Source of the DNA: DASPFV01 sp035620975
Lineage (GTDB): Bacteria; Acidobacteriota; Vicinamibacteria; Vicinamibacterales; 2-12-FULL-66-21
Assembly: GCA_035620975.1 (NCBI GenBank)
Contig: DASPFV010000142.1
Coordinates: forward strand, 1 to 39,370
Length of the DNA stretch: 39,370 nucleotides
Direction: 5' to 3'
The notes beneath the pieces are model-generated. The model saw only the letters and a program-made list of their open reading frames with translations, searched no databases and was not told the DNA's origin. This document shows, one piece after another, positions 32,435 to 39,370 of this stretch. Numbering within the stretch: position 1 is the first letter of the stretch; each line of letters begins with the position of its first letter. A program made the translations under genes and the position numbers.

Positions 32435-32599
32435 TCATGCCACGTAGAGACAGCCTCGGCGGCTTCGCGCCTCGTCCTCGGTCAGCTCAGGATAGAGCGG
32501 GCGCGACAACACGGTACAGGTGGCGTGATCGGTTACCGGCAGCGACGCCCCTCGTGGCACGAGATAGCGGTAAGCCTCCTGCTGGTGAACGGCTTCCGG
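32435..32599 (-). pseudogene. Relic: C-terminus of a DegT/DnrJ/EryC1/StrS aminotransferase
   Basis: A minus-strand frame contains PEAVHQQEAYRYLVPRG, LPVTDHATCTVLSRPLYPEL and TEDEAR before an odd tail and a stop. This matches the end of sugar aminotransferases of the DegT/DnrJ family (plHxQxAYxxL, then LPVTDHATxTVLSLPLYPEL, TeEeARrv), which make amino sugars for surface glycans. All catalytic parts are missing: the frame is interrupted at the 41-bp repeat. It points opposite to the neighbouring glycan genes. Confidence 0.6.
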
Positions 32600-32618
32600 G
32601 ACACGAGCCGCCGCGCAA

Positions 32619-32659
32619 GGCCGAAGCAGACCTGGGGCCGAGCGCCGTGCGCGCGGCCG
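32619..32659 (+). repeat. 41-bp direct repeat, copy 2
   Basis: Identical to 29808-29848. It lies between the aminotransferase relic and the signal-peptide relic, separating minus-strand coding fragments on each side, which suggests insertion or recombination at this point. Confidence 0.85.
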
Positions 32660-32714
32660 CAGCGAAAGTCAGCGCGAGGCCGAACACGATCGACGCAGCT
32701 CCGATCAGTCGCAT
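32660..32714 (-). pseudogene. Relic: start of an exported protein
   Basis: An ATG at 32714 (minus) begins MRLIGAASIVFGLALTFAAA, a convincing signal peptide of the type seen on periplasmic solute-binding proteins. The frame then enters the 41-bp repeat and continues as Arg/Ser-rich sequence to a stop at 32487. Only the first 18 or so residues look like original coding sequence. Confidence 0.4.
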
Positions 32715-32847
32715 GACGCGTCACCTCAGTGGCCCACCGCTCGCCGCGCGGTCCGCCTCGGCGGCGCCGCCGGTGCCCGGACGGAGGGGGCCTGCCGATC
32801 AGAGTCGGCTCGGGCCCAAGGTGAGATGGTCGAGGTGGACGCGCGGT

Positions 32848-33768
32848 TCAGGCTGGTGCGATCGGCGAGACGAATCCCGTTGGCTTGACCGCGAGCACGG
32901 ATCCCTGGAGGCGGCGCAGCACGTGCTCGGCGGTGTTACCCATCAGCAACCCGGGGATTCCCGTTCTCGCCACTGTGCCCAGGACGACGAGATCGATCTC
33001 GTGCGAACGGACGAAGTCCGCGATGGCGCGGTCCGGCTCGCCCCGCACGACTTCGATCGTGGCGCTGCTCAGCCGGCCGTCGAAGGAGTCGGTGAAGGCA
33101 CGCATCGCCGAGTCCGCCGCACGGCGCGCCTCCTCCAGGTACTCGGCGAACTCGGTTTCGGAGAGCCGGGCCTCCAGCAGGCTCGCACCGAACGGGATCC
33201 ACGCATACAACAGCGTGATCCCGGCGCCGGTGAGGTCCCGGAGCGTCAGGGCCCACTCGGTCACCGTTCTGTTCAACTCCTGCTCGGTCGGCTCGGGCGC
33301 CTCCGCGTTGACGGCCGCGACAATCCGCCGGGGTGTGTGCGACGGTCCCCGGCCGATCAGCCAGACGGGACAGGGACACACGCGCAGCAGCTCCATGTCG
33401 ACCGCGCCGTAGAGCCGGGGCGAGCCCGCGAGATCGCGGTCATGTGAGCGGACGACCAGATCGTGCCCTCCGGCCAGCACCTCCTGCACGAGTGCCGTCG
33501 CGGGGCGCCCGCGAAGCAGGCTCGTGGAGACCGGGATGCGGCTTACGCTGGCGGCCAGCGCTTCGAGCCTGCCGTGCCGGTACGCGACGAGCTCCTGCTC
33601 GAGATTCACACCGGGGATCCTCCGCACTCCTGCCGGCAGCCAGGGCAGCACGTCGACGATTTTCAACTGCGCGCCGCAGCGGGCGGCAAGGTCCGCCGCG
33701 CGCTCCAGCGCCGGGTGATCCGCGGCCGCAGCGTCCACATCAAGCAGTACACTCGAAAGGGAGATCAT
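32848..33768 (-). CDS. Tandem universal stress protein (two UspA domains)
   Basis: A 306-residue protein with two UspA-type folds. The first runs at about 1-145 (SVLLDVDAAAADHPALERAA, HDLVVRSHDRDLAG, VCPCPVWLIG). The second runs at about 150-300 (RRIVAAVNAEAPEPTEQELN, IDLVVLGTVARTGIPGLLMG, NTAEHVLRRLQGSVLAVKP). The second domain's GTVARTGIPGLLMGNTAE is close to the ATP-binding G-2X-G-9X-G(S/T) motif, while the first has lost it, so one ATP-binding half and one structural half are likely. It is divergent from the P-type ATPase gene with 47 bases between the starts, so both may share a regulator. Confidence 0.9.
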   Translation of the reverse strand: MISLSSVLLDVDAAAADHPALERAADLAARCGAQLKIVDVLPWLPAGVRRIPGVNLEQELVAYRHGRLEALAASVSRIPVSTSLLRGRPATALVQEVLAGGHDLVVRSHDRDLAGSPRLYGAVDMELLRVCPCPVWLIGRGPSHTPRRIVAAVNAEAPEPTEQELNRTVTEWALTLRDLTGAGITLLYAWIPFGASLLEARLSETEFAEYLEEARRAADSAMRAFTDSFDGRLSSATIEVVRGEPDRAIADFVRSHEIDLVVLGTVARTGIPGLLMGNTAEHVLRRLQGSVLAVKPTGFVSPIAPA

Positions 33769-33815
33769 CGCTCCATTATCTTCGTGATCTCCCGGGACGC
33801 GGGCGGGGAAAGGGC

Positions 33816-36332
33816 ATGCCGAACGTACCAGAGCGCGTGATATCCCAGTCCCGGCGGACGGCCGGCGGACTGTCGGGTGCCGAGGCGGCGCGGCGTCTGG
33901 CCAGCATGGGTCCCAACGCGCTGCCCGAGAAGCCGCCGGAGCCGCTCTGGCGGCGCTTCGCGCGTCAGTTCGCCAGTCCGCTCATCTACATCCTGCTCTT
34001 CGCGCTGGCGTTCGACTTCGGCCTCTGGGTGTACGAGGGCGGCCACGGCTGGCCGATTGAGGCGATGGCCATCGCCCTGATCCTCCTGTTCAACGCGGCG
34101 CTGGGGCTGTACCAGGAGCAGCGCTCCGAAGCCGCGCTGACGCGGCTGAAGGCCCTGGCCGGGGCACAGGCCTGGGTGCTCAGAGACGGTCACCTCGTGC
34201 ACCTGCCGATTCACGCGCTGGTGCCCGGCGATGTCGTCCGGCTCGAGGCCGGTGACCGCGTGCCGGCCGACGGCAGGTTGTTCGACGCCCACGGCGTCAT
34301 GCTCGACGAATCCATCCTGACAGGCGAATCGGTGCCGTGCGACAAGGGGGACGACGAGGACGCCTTCAGCGGCACGCTGCTCGTCCGTGGAAAGGCCTAT
34401 CTCGAGATCACGAAGACGGGTCCGGCCAGCGCAATGGGACGGCTGGCCTCGATGCTCGGCGACATCGAGCTGGCCAGAACGCCGCTCGAGCGGCGTGTGG
34501 ATCGTCTCGGGCATCAGATTGCGTGGTGGGTTCTGCTGCTCGCCGCGTCGCTCGGCTTCCTCGGCATCCTGGCCGAGGGGTTCGAGCGCACCCCGGCCGT
34601 CGTGATCTTCGCCGTGGCGCTCGCCGTGGCTGCCGTGCCGGAGGGGCTGCCTGCCGTGCTCACGGTGGCGCTGGCGCTGGGCGTCGAGCGCATGGCCCGG
34701 CGCCGCGCTGTCGTACGACGGCTTTCGGCCGTCGAGGCGCTCGGGTCCGTCACGGTGATCGCGACCGACAAGACGGGCACGCTGACCGAGAACCGGATGG
34801 AGGTGCGGTCGCTCGACGTGGGGGATCTGCCCCGGGCCCTCGCCGCGGTGGTGCTCGCCAACGATGCGGACCTGAGCACGGGGGCGGGCGATCCGCTCGA
34901 GCTCGGCCTGCTGCGCCACGCCGCGCAGCACGGCGTGGATCCCGCGCAGCTGCGGCACGAACGGCCCCTCGTCTCCGTCCGCTCATTCGACAGCGCGTGG
35001 AAGTTTTCGCGGGCAACGGTCCGTGAGGCGGACCGAGCGGTGAGCTACCTCAAGGGAGCGCCCGAGGTCCTGATCGACCGGTGCAGCCTGTCGCCAGGCG
35101 ATCGCGATTCCTGGCGGGAAAAGGCGGATGCCTACGCCCACGAGGGCTTCAGGGTCCTCGCGATCGCATGGGGAGAAGGCGAACGGGAAGAGGGGCTCCG
35201 GCTGCTCGGGCTCGCCCTCTTCTGGGATCCGCCGAGGCCGGAAGTGCCGGATGCCGTGCGCAAGGCGCTCGCCGCCGGCATCCGCATCGTCATGATCACG
35301 GGCGACCACCCGGCGACCGCGCTCGCGGTGGCGCAGCAGATCGGCATTCCGGGCGTCCGCGTGCTCACCGGCGAGGATCTCGACGAGTATCAGGCCGAAG
35401 CGCTGCAGGACGCGCTGGGCGAGGCGAACGTGTTCGCCCGGGTGCGGCCGGAGCAGAAGCTGCAGCTCGTGGCCGCGCTGCAGGCACAGGGCCAGATCGT
35501 CGCGATGACGGGCGACGGCGTCAACGACGCCCCGGCCCTCAAGCGATCCGACGTCGGCGTCGCGATGGGGCAGCGCGGCTCGGACGTGAGCCGCGAGGTA
35601 GCCGACCTGGTCCTGCTCGACGACAACTTCACCACCATCGTCGGCGCCGTCGAGGAGGGCCGGAGCATCTATGAGAACATCCAGAAGTTCCTGCGGTTCC
35701 TGTTTTCGACCAACCTGTCGGAAGTGCTGCTCGTCGCGACGGGCGCCCTGCTGGCGTTCGCCATCGACCTCCGCGACAGCGACGGCACGCTGATGGTGCC
35801 GCTCACGGCCGCCCAGATCCTGTGGATCAACCTCATGACGGACGGCCTCCCGGCGCTCGCGCTGGCGTTCGACCGCACGCCGGGCGTCATGCAGCAGCCG
35901 CCGAGACCCGTCGATTCCCCCCTGCTCGATCGGATCTCGACCAACTTCGTGGTCGGAGCAGGGGCGATGAAGGCGCTGCTGGCGCTGGCGGTGCTGGGGC
36001 TGGTGCCGCGGCTCGGCTACGATCTCGAGGTGACGAGGGCGGTGGCGTTCCACCTGATGGCCATCGGGCAGCTGCTGCTCACGTACCCCTCGAGGCACAC
36101 GTGGATGCGTCCTCTGCCGAACCGATACCTGCATGGGGCCGTCGTCGCGGGCATCGTCGTCCAGATCGGGGCGGCCTCGCTGCCGTTCACGGCCGGCCTG
36201 CTGGGCAACGCGGCGATCCCGATTGAGCTCTGGGCCGTCGTCTTCGGCGCGGCGCTGCTGGCGTGGGGGCTCGCGGAGCTCGGGTCCCGCTTCGTCTGGC
36301 GGCACGAGGGGCCCGGGAGCGCCGGGCGATGA
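33816..36332 (+). CDS. P2A-type Ca2+-translocating ATPase
   Basis: An 838-residue P-type ATPase that should pump Ca2+ (or another divalent cation) out at the cost of ATP. Motifs: LTGES (about 168-172, actuator), PEGLP (275-279, helix 4), phosphorylated Asp in DKTGTLTEN (318-326), KGAPE (413-417), TGDHP and MTGDGVNDAPALKRSDVGVA. The Ca2+ ligands of SERCA are conserved: Glu in helix 4 (PEGL), Asn and Glu in helix 5 (STNLSEV) and Asn, Thr, Asp in helix 6 (LWINLMTDGLP). The start ATG at 33816 follows GGGGAAAGG. The last four bases (ATGA) overlap the antiporter start, which indicates an operon. Confidence 0.93.
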   Translation: MPNVPERVISQSRRTAGGLSGAEAARRLASMGPNALPEKPPEPLWRRFARQFASPLIYILLFALAFDFGLWVYEGGHGWPIEAMAIALILLFNAALGLYQEQRSEAALTRLKALAGAQAWVLRDGHLVHLPIHALVPGDVVRLEAGDRVPADGRLFDAHGVMLDESILTGESVPCDKGDDEDAFSGTLLVRGKAYLEITKTGPASAMGRLASMLGDIELARTPLERRVDRLGHQIAWWVLLLAASLGFLGILAEGFERTPAVVIFAVALAVAAVPEGLPAVLTVALALGVERMARRRAVVRRLSAVEALGSVTVIATDKTGTLTENRMEVRSLDVGDLPRALAAVVLANDADLSTGAGDPLELGLLRHAAQHGVDPAQLRHERPLVSVRSFDSAWKFSRATVREADRAVSYLKGAPEVLIDRCSLSPGDRDSWREKADAYAHEGFRVLAIAWGEGEREEGLRLLGLALFWDPPRPEVPDAVRKALAAGIRIVMITGDHPATALAVAQQIGIPGVRVLTGEDLDEYQAEALQDALGEANVFARVRPEQKLQLVAALQAQGQIVAMTGDGVNDAPALKRSDVGVAMGQRGSDVSREVADLVLLDDNFTTIVGAVEEGRSIYENIQKFLRFLFSTNLSEVLLVATGALLAFAIDLRDSDGTLMVPLTAAQILWINLMTDGLPALALAFDRTPGVMQQPPRPVDSPLLDRISTNFVVGAGAMKALLALAVLGLVPRLGYDLEVTRAVAFHLMAIGQLLLTYPSRHTWMRPLPNRYLHGAVVAGIVVQIGAASLPFTAGLLGNAAIPIELWAVVFGAALLAWGLAELGSRFVWRHEGPGSAGR

Positions 36333-37324
36333 TCGCGCTGCAGTTCGTCGCCACCGCCCTCGTCATCGTCTTCGCCGGCGTGAAGCTCGCCCGCTACGGG
36401 GACGTGCTCGGGGAGAAGTCGGGCCTTGGACGGAGCTGGATCGGCGTGGTGCTCCTCGCGGCGACGACGAGCCTGCCCGAGCTGTTCACCGGGTTCGGAG
36501 CCACGGCGCTCGCCCCGCTTCCCGACATCGCCGTCGGCGACGTGCTCGGGAGCTGCATGTTCAATCTCCTGATCCTCTCGATGATGGACGTGTTCCAGCC
36601 CGAACCGCTCAGCACCCGCGCCCACCAGAGTCACGCGCTGTCGATAGGATTCGGGCTCGTCCTGCTGGGAATTGCAGGGTTCGGCCTGCTGGGCGGTCCG
36701 CGCCTGCCGATGCTGGGGTGGGTCGGCGTCTGGGCACCGGTGATGATCGCGGTGTACTTCGTCGGCATGCGCGTGATCTTCACCCATGAGCGGCACCGCC
36801 GCGCGCGGGAAGCCCATGAGGTTGCCGAGGAGCTGCTGTACGCGGAGATCCCGACCCGGACCGCCGCAGTCCGCTACAGCTTCGCCGCCGTTCTGGTCAT
36901 CGGTGCGGCGCTGTGGCTGCCTCGTGTGGGCGCCGAGCTCGCGCGGCAGACCGGGCTCGGCGAGGCGTTCGTGGGGAGTCTCTTCATCGCGCTCACGACG
37001 TCGCTGCCGGAGATCGTCGTGTCCCTGGCCGCCGTGCGGATCGGCGCCATCGATCTGGGCGTCAGCAACGTGCTGGGCAGCAACCTGTTCAACCTGCTGA
37101 TCCTGGGGCTGGACGACGTGTGGTACACGCGGGGATCGCTGCTGGCGGAGGCCGAGGCGAGTCACGGCGTGGCGGTGCTCGCGGTGATGACGATGAACGG
37201 GCTGTTCTTAGTGGGGTTGACCTACCGCGTGCTGACCAAGCGGTTCGCGGTCTCCTGGGACACGGGGGCGATTGCCGTGGTCTACGCCGCGGGCATCGCG
37301 CTGGCGTACGTGCTGGCGGGGTGA
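36329..37324 (+). CDS. Ca2+/cation antiporter (CaCA family)
   Basis: A 331-residue sodium:calcium-exchanger-type protein with two inverted repeats of about five helices. The alpha-1 motif is ATTSLPELFTGFG (about 46-58) with VGDVLGSCMFNLLIL; alpha-2 is LTTSLPEIVVSLAA with VSNVLGSNLFNLLIL. The Glu residues in the two SLPE motifs are the ion ligands. A hydrophilic segment of some 45 residues links the halves (ERHRRAREAHEVAEELLYAE). It is translated by stop-start overlap with the Ca2+-ATPase gene, so one operon pairs a primary pump with a secondary exporter for calcium. Confidence 0.93.
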   Translation: MIALQFVATALVIVFAGVKLARYGDVLGEKSGLGRSWIGVVLLAATTSLPELFTGFGATALAPLPDIAVGDVLGSCMFNLLILSMMDVFQPEPLSTRAHQSHALSIGFGLVLLGIAGFGLLGGPRLPMLGWVGVWAPVMIAVYFVGMRVIFTHERHRRAREAHEVAEELLYAEIPTRTAAVRYSFAAVLVIGAALWLPRVGAELARQTGLGEAFVGSLFIALTTSLPEIVVSLAAVRIGAIDLGVSNVLGSNLFNLLILGLDDVWYTRGSLLAEAEASHGVAVLAVMTMNGLFLVGLTYRVLTKRFAVSWDTGAIAVVYAAGIALAYVLAG

Positions 37325-37485
37325 GGTGGCTTCCTCTGCGAATGGGTCGGCTCTCGGCTGAAAGGCTCGAGCTCCTCCGCCGTCTCTCAGCGTCGCTGTC
37401 GTTCTGCCAGACGGATCCGTATGGAACGGCAACACGGCCGGCGTGGCGAAGGGCGGGCTTCCAGCTGGATTTTCGTGGCGTCCAC

Positions 37486-37515
37486 CTTGCAGCGTTCGCT
37501 GACACACAGCCATCA
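37486..37515 (+). promoter_or_regulatory. Possible heat-shock (sigma-32-like) promoter for hsp20
   Basis: CTTGCAG at 37486-37492 and AGCCATCA at 37508-37515, separated by 15 bases, resemble the sigma-32 consensus (CTTGAAA, 13-15 bases, CCCCATNT) with two to three mismatches. The implied start is near 37523, leaving a short leader with AAAGGAG. No CIRCE element is seen nearby. Confidence 0.3.
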
Positions 37516-37542
37516 ATCCATCGTGTAGAAAGGAGCATACCT

Positions 37543-38118
37543 ATGGCCAACACACGTGAGGGAGAGAGCCGCTCCGGTCAGAAGGCGCAGGAGCGAGGGC
37601 TCCAACGTGCCGAGACAAGGCCGGATCGTCTCAGACGCCGGGACCCGTTCGATCTGTCCGGCATGGGTCCGTTCTCGATGCTGCGGCGGATGCAGGAGGA
37701 CATGGATCGATTGTTCGGCGAAGTCTGGGGAGGCCGGCAGATGCCTGGCTTCTTCGGTGAGGGTCGTCGCGCGGATTGGGCGCCGGCCATCGAGACGTTC
37801 CAGCGCGGGAACGAGTTCGTGGTCAGGGCGGAGCTTCCCGGCCTCTCGCGCGAAGACCTCGCGGTCGAGGTCGGTGACGACACGCTGACGATTCAGGGCG
37901 AGCGCAAGTACGACCATGAGGAAGAGCGGGAGGGTGTGTTCCGGAGCGAGCGGGGCTACGGCTCGTTCTGCCGGGTGATCGAGCTGCCGGAGGGTGCGGT
38001 GTCGGACAGCGCGAAGGCGACGTTCAAGGACGGCGTGCTCGAGATCGTGCTGCAGGCGCCATCGCATGAGGTCCGCCGCGGCCGGCGCATCGAAATCGGC
38101 CAGGAGCCCGGGAAGTAG
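37543..38118 (+). CDS. Hsp20/alpha-crystallin small heat shock protein
   Basis: A 191-residue small heat shock protein acting as an ATP-independent holdase. The first 75 residues are charged and flexible with PFDLSGMGPFSMLRRMQEDM (the usual helical N-terminal motif, then DRLFGEVW). The alpha-crystallin domain runs from about 80 to 178 (DWAPAIETFQRGNEFVVRAE, LPGLSREDLAVEVGDDTLTI, AKATFKDGVLEIVL). The C-terminal IxI-type motif is RRIEIGQ. ATG at 37543 is preceded by AAAGGAG, seven bases upstream. It is somewhat longer than the typical 140-160 residues because of the N-terminal extension (RSGQKAQERGLQRAET). Confidence 0.92.
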   Translation: MANTREGESRSGQKAQERGLQRAETRPDRLRRRDPFDLSGMGPFSMLRRMQEDMDRLFGEVWGGRQMPGFFGEGRRADWAPAIETFQRGNEFVVRAELPGLSREDLAVEVGDDTLTIQGERKYDHEEEREGVFRSERGYGSFCRVIELPEGAVSDSAKATFKDGVLEIVLQAPSHEVRRGRRIEIGQEPGK

Positions 38119-38432
38119 CCAGGCGGGGTCAGGTCTTGCATTGACGTACTCCGGGCCAAGGGCGCCGGTCCGCTGCTTGGACGGCCGGAGTGTGCTGGCC
38201 CTTAAGTTGTTGCAGGACCTGGTTCTCCGCCGTTTGACCCCCGCGTACGCTATTGCAAGACCTGACCCCCGCACGAGCCTGATCCCACCTGCTGGCGATG
38301 TTCAGCGATGTGAGGCCAGGGAACGAGCAGAATTGCGCGCCCGAGACGGCCAGCGGCACCGATTCGGCGAGGACGTGACCGGATCAGCGCCGACACGTTC
38401 GGCCGACCTGCCTTTGATACCCTACGGCAGTG
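38119..38432. other. Intergenic region carrying a mini inverted-repeat element
   Basis: A 314-base stretch between hsp20 and the TPR gene. The first half is the inverted-repeat element listed separately (38125-38269). The rest shows no gene; the promoter of the TPR gene should be here but no clear -35/-10 is seen. Confidence 0.5.
38125..38269. mobile_element. 145-bp non-coding element with GGGGTCAGGTCTTGCA ends
   Basis: The left end GGGGTCAGGTCTTGCA (38125-38140) is the exact reverse complement of the right end TGCAAGACCTGACCCC (38254-38269), with further matches (CGTAC) a few bases inward. The interior has no open reading frame of note. Ends of this sequence are ones I recall flanking REP-associated Y1 transposase (RAYT) genes in many bacteria; this copy has no transposase, so it would be a miniature non-autonomous element. 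The RAYT link is memory-based. Confidence 0.6.
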
Positions 38433-39370
38433 ATGCAGCTCGGGCCGTCTTCCTCGGATCACCACGCCGACACCACGCGTACCTGCCCGGTGTGCGGTGC
38501 CCCGCAGCCGGGCGATCGCTGTGCGCGCTGCGAGCCGGAGCCGCCCGGGCTGCAGTGGCGCCTCAGAGTCGTGCATCGCGAGACGGTTCAGCTGGCCGTG
38601 CTGGTCGTGATTGCCGGCGTGGCGTTCGCGCTGACGCAGACCGTGGCGCAGAGCAACCGCGAGCTTCGGCTCCGCGATGCCGGCCGCTGGTACGACCGTG
38701 CCGCGCGCGAGCTCCAGGCCGGCCGCCCGGCTGGCGCCACGGCCGCGCTGCGGCGCGCGGTGGCTACCAATCCGGAGAACCATCAGTACCAACTGGAGCT
38801 CGCGCGCGCGCTCGCCGACAGCGGCCAGGACGCACAGGCGCTCCAGGTGCTCCTCCGGCTTCGCGATCGGCACCCGGAGGACGCCGACGTCAACCTCGAG
38901 CTGGCGCGACTGGAGTCGCGCGCGGGCGACCAGGCTGCAGCCGTCCGCTACTACGAGCACACGCTCGCCGCGCTGTGGAGCGATTCCGTGCTGGATTCGC
39001 GCCAGCGCGTCCGGATGGAGCTCGTCGAGTTCCTCCTGCGCCACCGGCAGCGAGGGCGCGCCCTGGCGGAGCTGCTCGTGCTGAGCCCGACGCTGCCCGA
39101 CGACGCGAACACGCGGACGAAAACGGGCCGGCTGTTCCTCGAGGCCGGCGACCCGCGTCGGGCGCTCGAGCAGTTCCTGGCGGCGCTGGGCGCGGATCCG
39201 GGCGACGGCGCGGCGCTCGCGGGCGCCGGCGAGGCCGCCTTCGAGCAGGGGAACTACGCACGGGCCCGGGAGTACTTTGCGCGCGTCCCGGAGCCCGACG
39301 ACAGGATCGTCGCGCTCCGCACGATCGCGGACCTCGTGCTGGCTCGCGACCCTCTTGCGCCCCGGCTCGG
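38433..39370 (+). CDS. Zinc-ribbon / single-TM / TPR protein, truncated by the window end
   Basis: An open frame running off the right edge after 312 codons. The N-terminus has a small zinc ribbon (CPVCGAPQPGDRCARCEPE, two CxxC pairs), then a single membrane helix (VQLAVLVVIAGVAFALT, about 53-70), then TPR-like helical repeats: WYDRAARELQAGRPAGATAA, NHQYQLELARALADSGQDAQ, VNLELARLESRAGDQAAAVR, GNYARARE. The layout resembles membrane-anchored TPR scaffold proteins in outer-envelope biogenesis or polysaccharide assembly, with the zinc ribbon in the cytoplasm and the TPRs outside. Start ATG at 38433; GTG at 38430 is adjacent in frame. Function unknown. Confidence 0.8.
   Translation, partial: MQLGPSSSDHHADTTRTCPVCGAPQPGDRCARCEPEPPGLQWRLRVVHRETVQLAVLVVIAGVAFALTQTVAQSNRELRLRDAGRWYDRAARELQAGRPAGATAALRRAVATNPENHQYQLELARALADSGQDAQALQVLLRLRDRHPEDADVNLELARLESRAGDQAAAVRYYEHTLAALWSDSVLDSRQRVRMELVEFLLRHRQRGRALAELLVLSPTLPDDANTRTKTGRLFLEAGDPRRALEQFLAALGADPGDGAALAGAGEAAFEQGNYARAREYFARVPEPDDRIVALRTIADLVLARDPLAPRL

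Larger units (their letters stand above)
32358..32847. other. Intergenic stretch with gene relics and repeat copy 2
   Basis: No intact gene in 490 bases. It holds a DegT aminotransferase relic (32435-32599), the second 41-bp repeat (32619-32659) and a short signal-peptide relic (32660-32714), all listed separately. The remainder (about 32715-32847) lies between the relics and the universal stress protein and shows nothing I can identify. Confidence 0.5.

Noticed and set aside
1..39370. tRNA, rRNA, prophage, toxin-antitoxin or known defence system
   Set aside because: I scanned for tRNA cloverleaf cores, capsid/integrase-type proteins and defence domains and found none.

Overview
The window is GC-rich (about two thirds G+C by eye), densely coding DNA that looks chromosomal. 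It has no phage, plasmid or CRISPR hallmark, and I found no tRNA or rRNA gene. The gene mix (secreted sulfatase, DUF1080 protein, SMP-30/Gfo-Idh-MocA sugar-acid genes, ECF sigma with a membrane partner, sugar-locus fragments) and the FRLKAEAT-type hairpin inside a gene fit an Acidobacteriota bacterium, probably Vicinamibacteria. That assignment is inference from gene style; no marker gene is present.

Layout. 1-7 kb: sulfatase (minus), arginase-family hydrolase, secreted amidohydrolase, a 61-residue NQ-repeat microprotein, class I mannose-6-phosphate isomerase and a Sir2 deacylase. 7-10.7 kb: a secreted class A beta-lactamase-like protein, then a tight operon of ECF sigma factor, two-TM protein and a bactofilin-like/RDD membrane protein. 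10.7-16 kb: SDR and phosphoribosyltransferase (minus), a divergent control region with two palindromes, a broken secreted gene next to a 43-codon CHIPPGN microprotein, an AraC regulator and a BBE-type flavoprotein. 16-23.2 kb: DUF1080 protein, CPA2 antiporter, GNAT acetyltransferase, hybrid histidine kinase and a DASS anion transporter with a translated heptapeptide repeat, closed by a terminator hairpin. 23.3-26.5 kb: SMP-30 lactonase divergent from an oxidoreductase plus isocitrate/isopropylmalate-type dehydrogenase pair. 26.5-27.3 kb: fluoride channel CrcB with a DUF190 protein.

27.6-32.8 kb is a glycan-assembly locus in partial decay: polysaccharide deacetylase, family 2 glycosyltransferase, relics of a cytochrome, of a GT4 glycosyltransferase and of a DegT aminotransferase, and an intact 596-residue glycosyltransferase/Ig-like/methyltransferase fusion. 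Two perfect 41-bp direct repeats 2.8 kb apart bracket the decayed part. 32.8-38.1 kb is a stress/ion block: tandem universal stress protein divergent from a Ca2+-type P-ATPase overlapped by a Ca2+/cation antiporter, then Hsp20. A 145-bp inverted-repeat mini-element follows, then a zinc-ribbon/TM/TPR gene that runs off the right edge.

The strongest candidates for something under-described are the sigma/TM/bactofilin-RDD operon, the three-domain fusion inside the repeat-bracketed glycan locus, and the two small proteins at 4676-4861 and 12888-13019.
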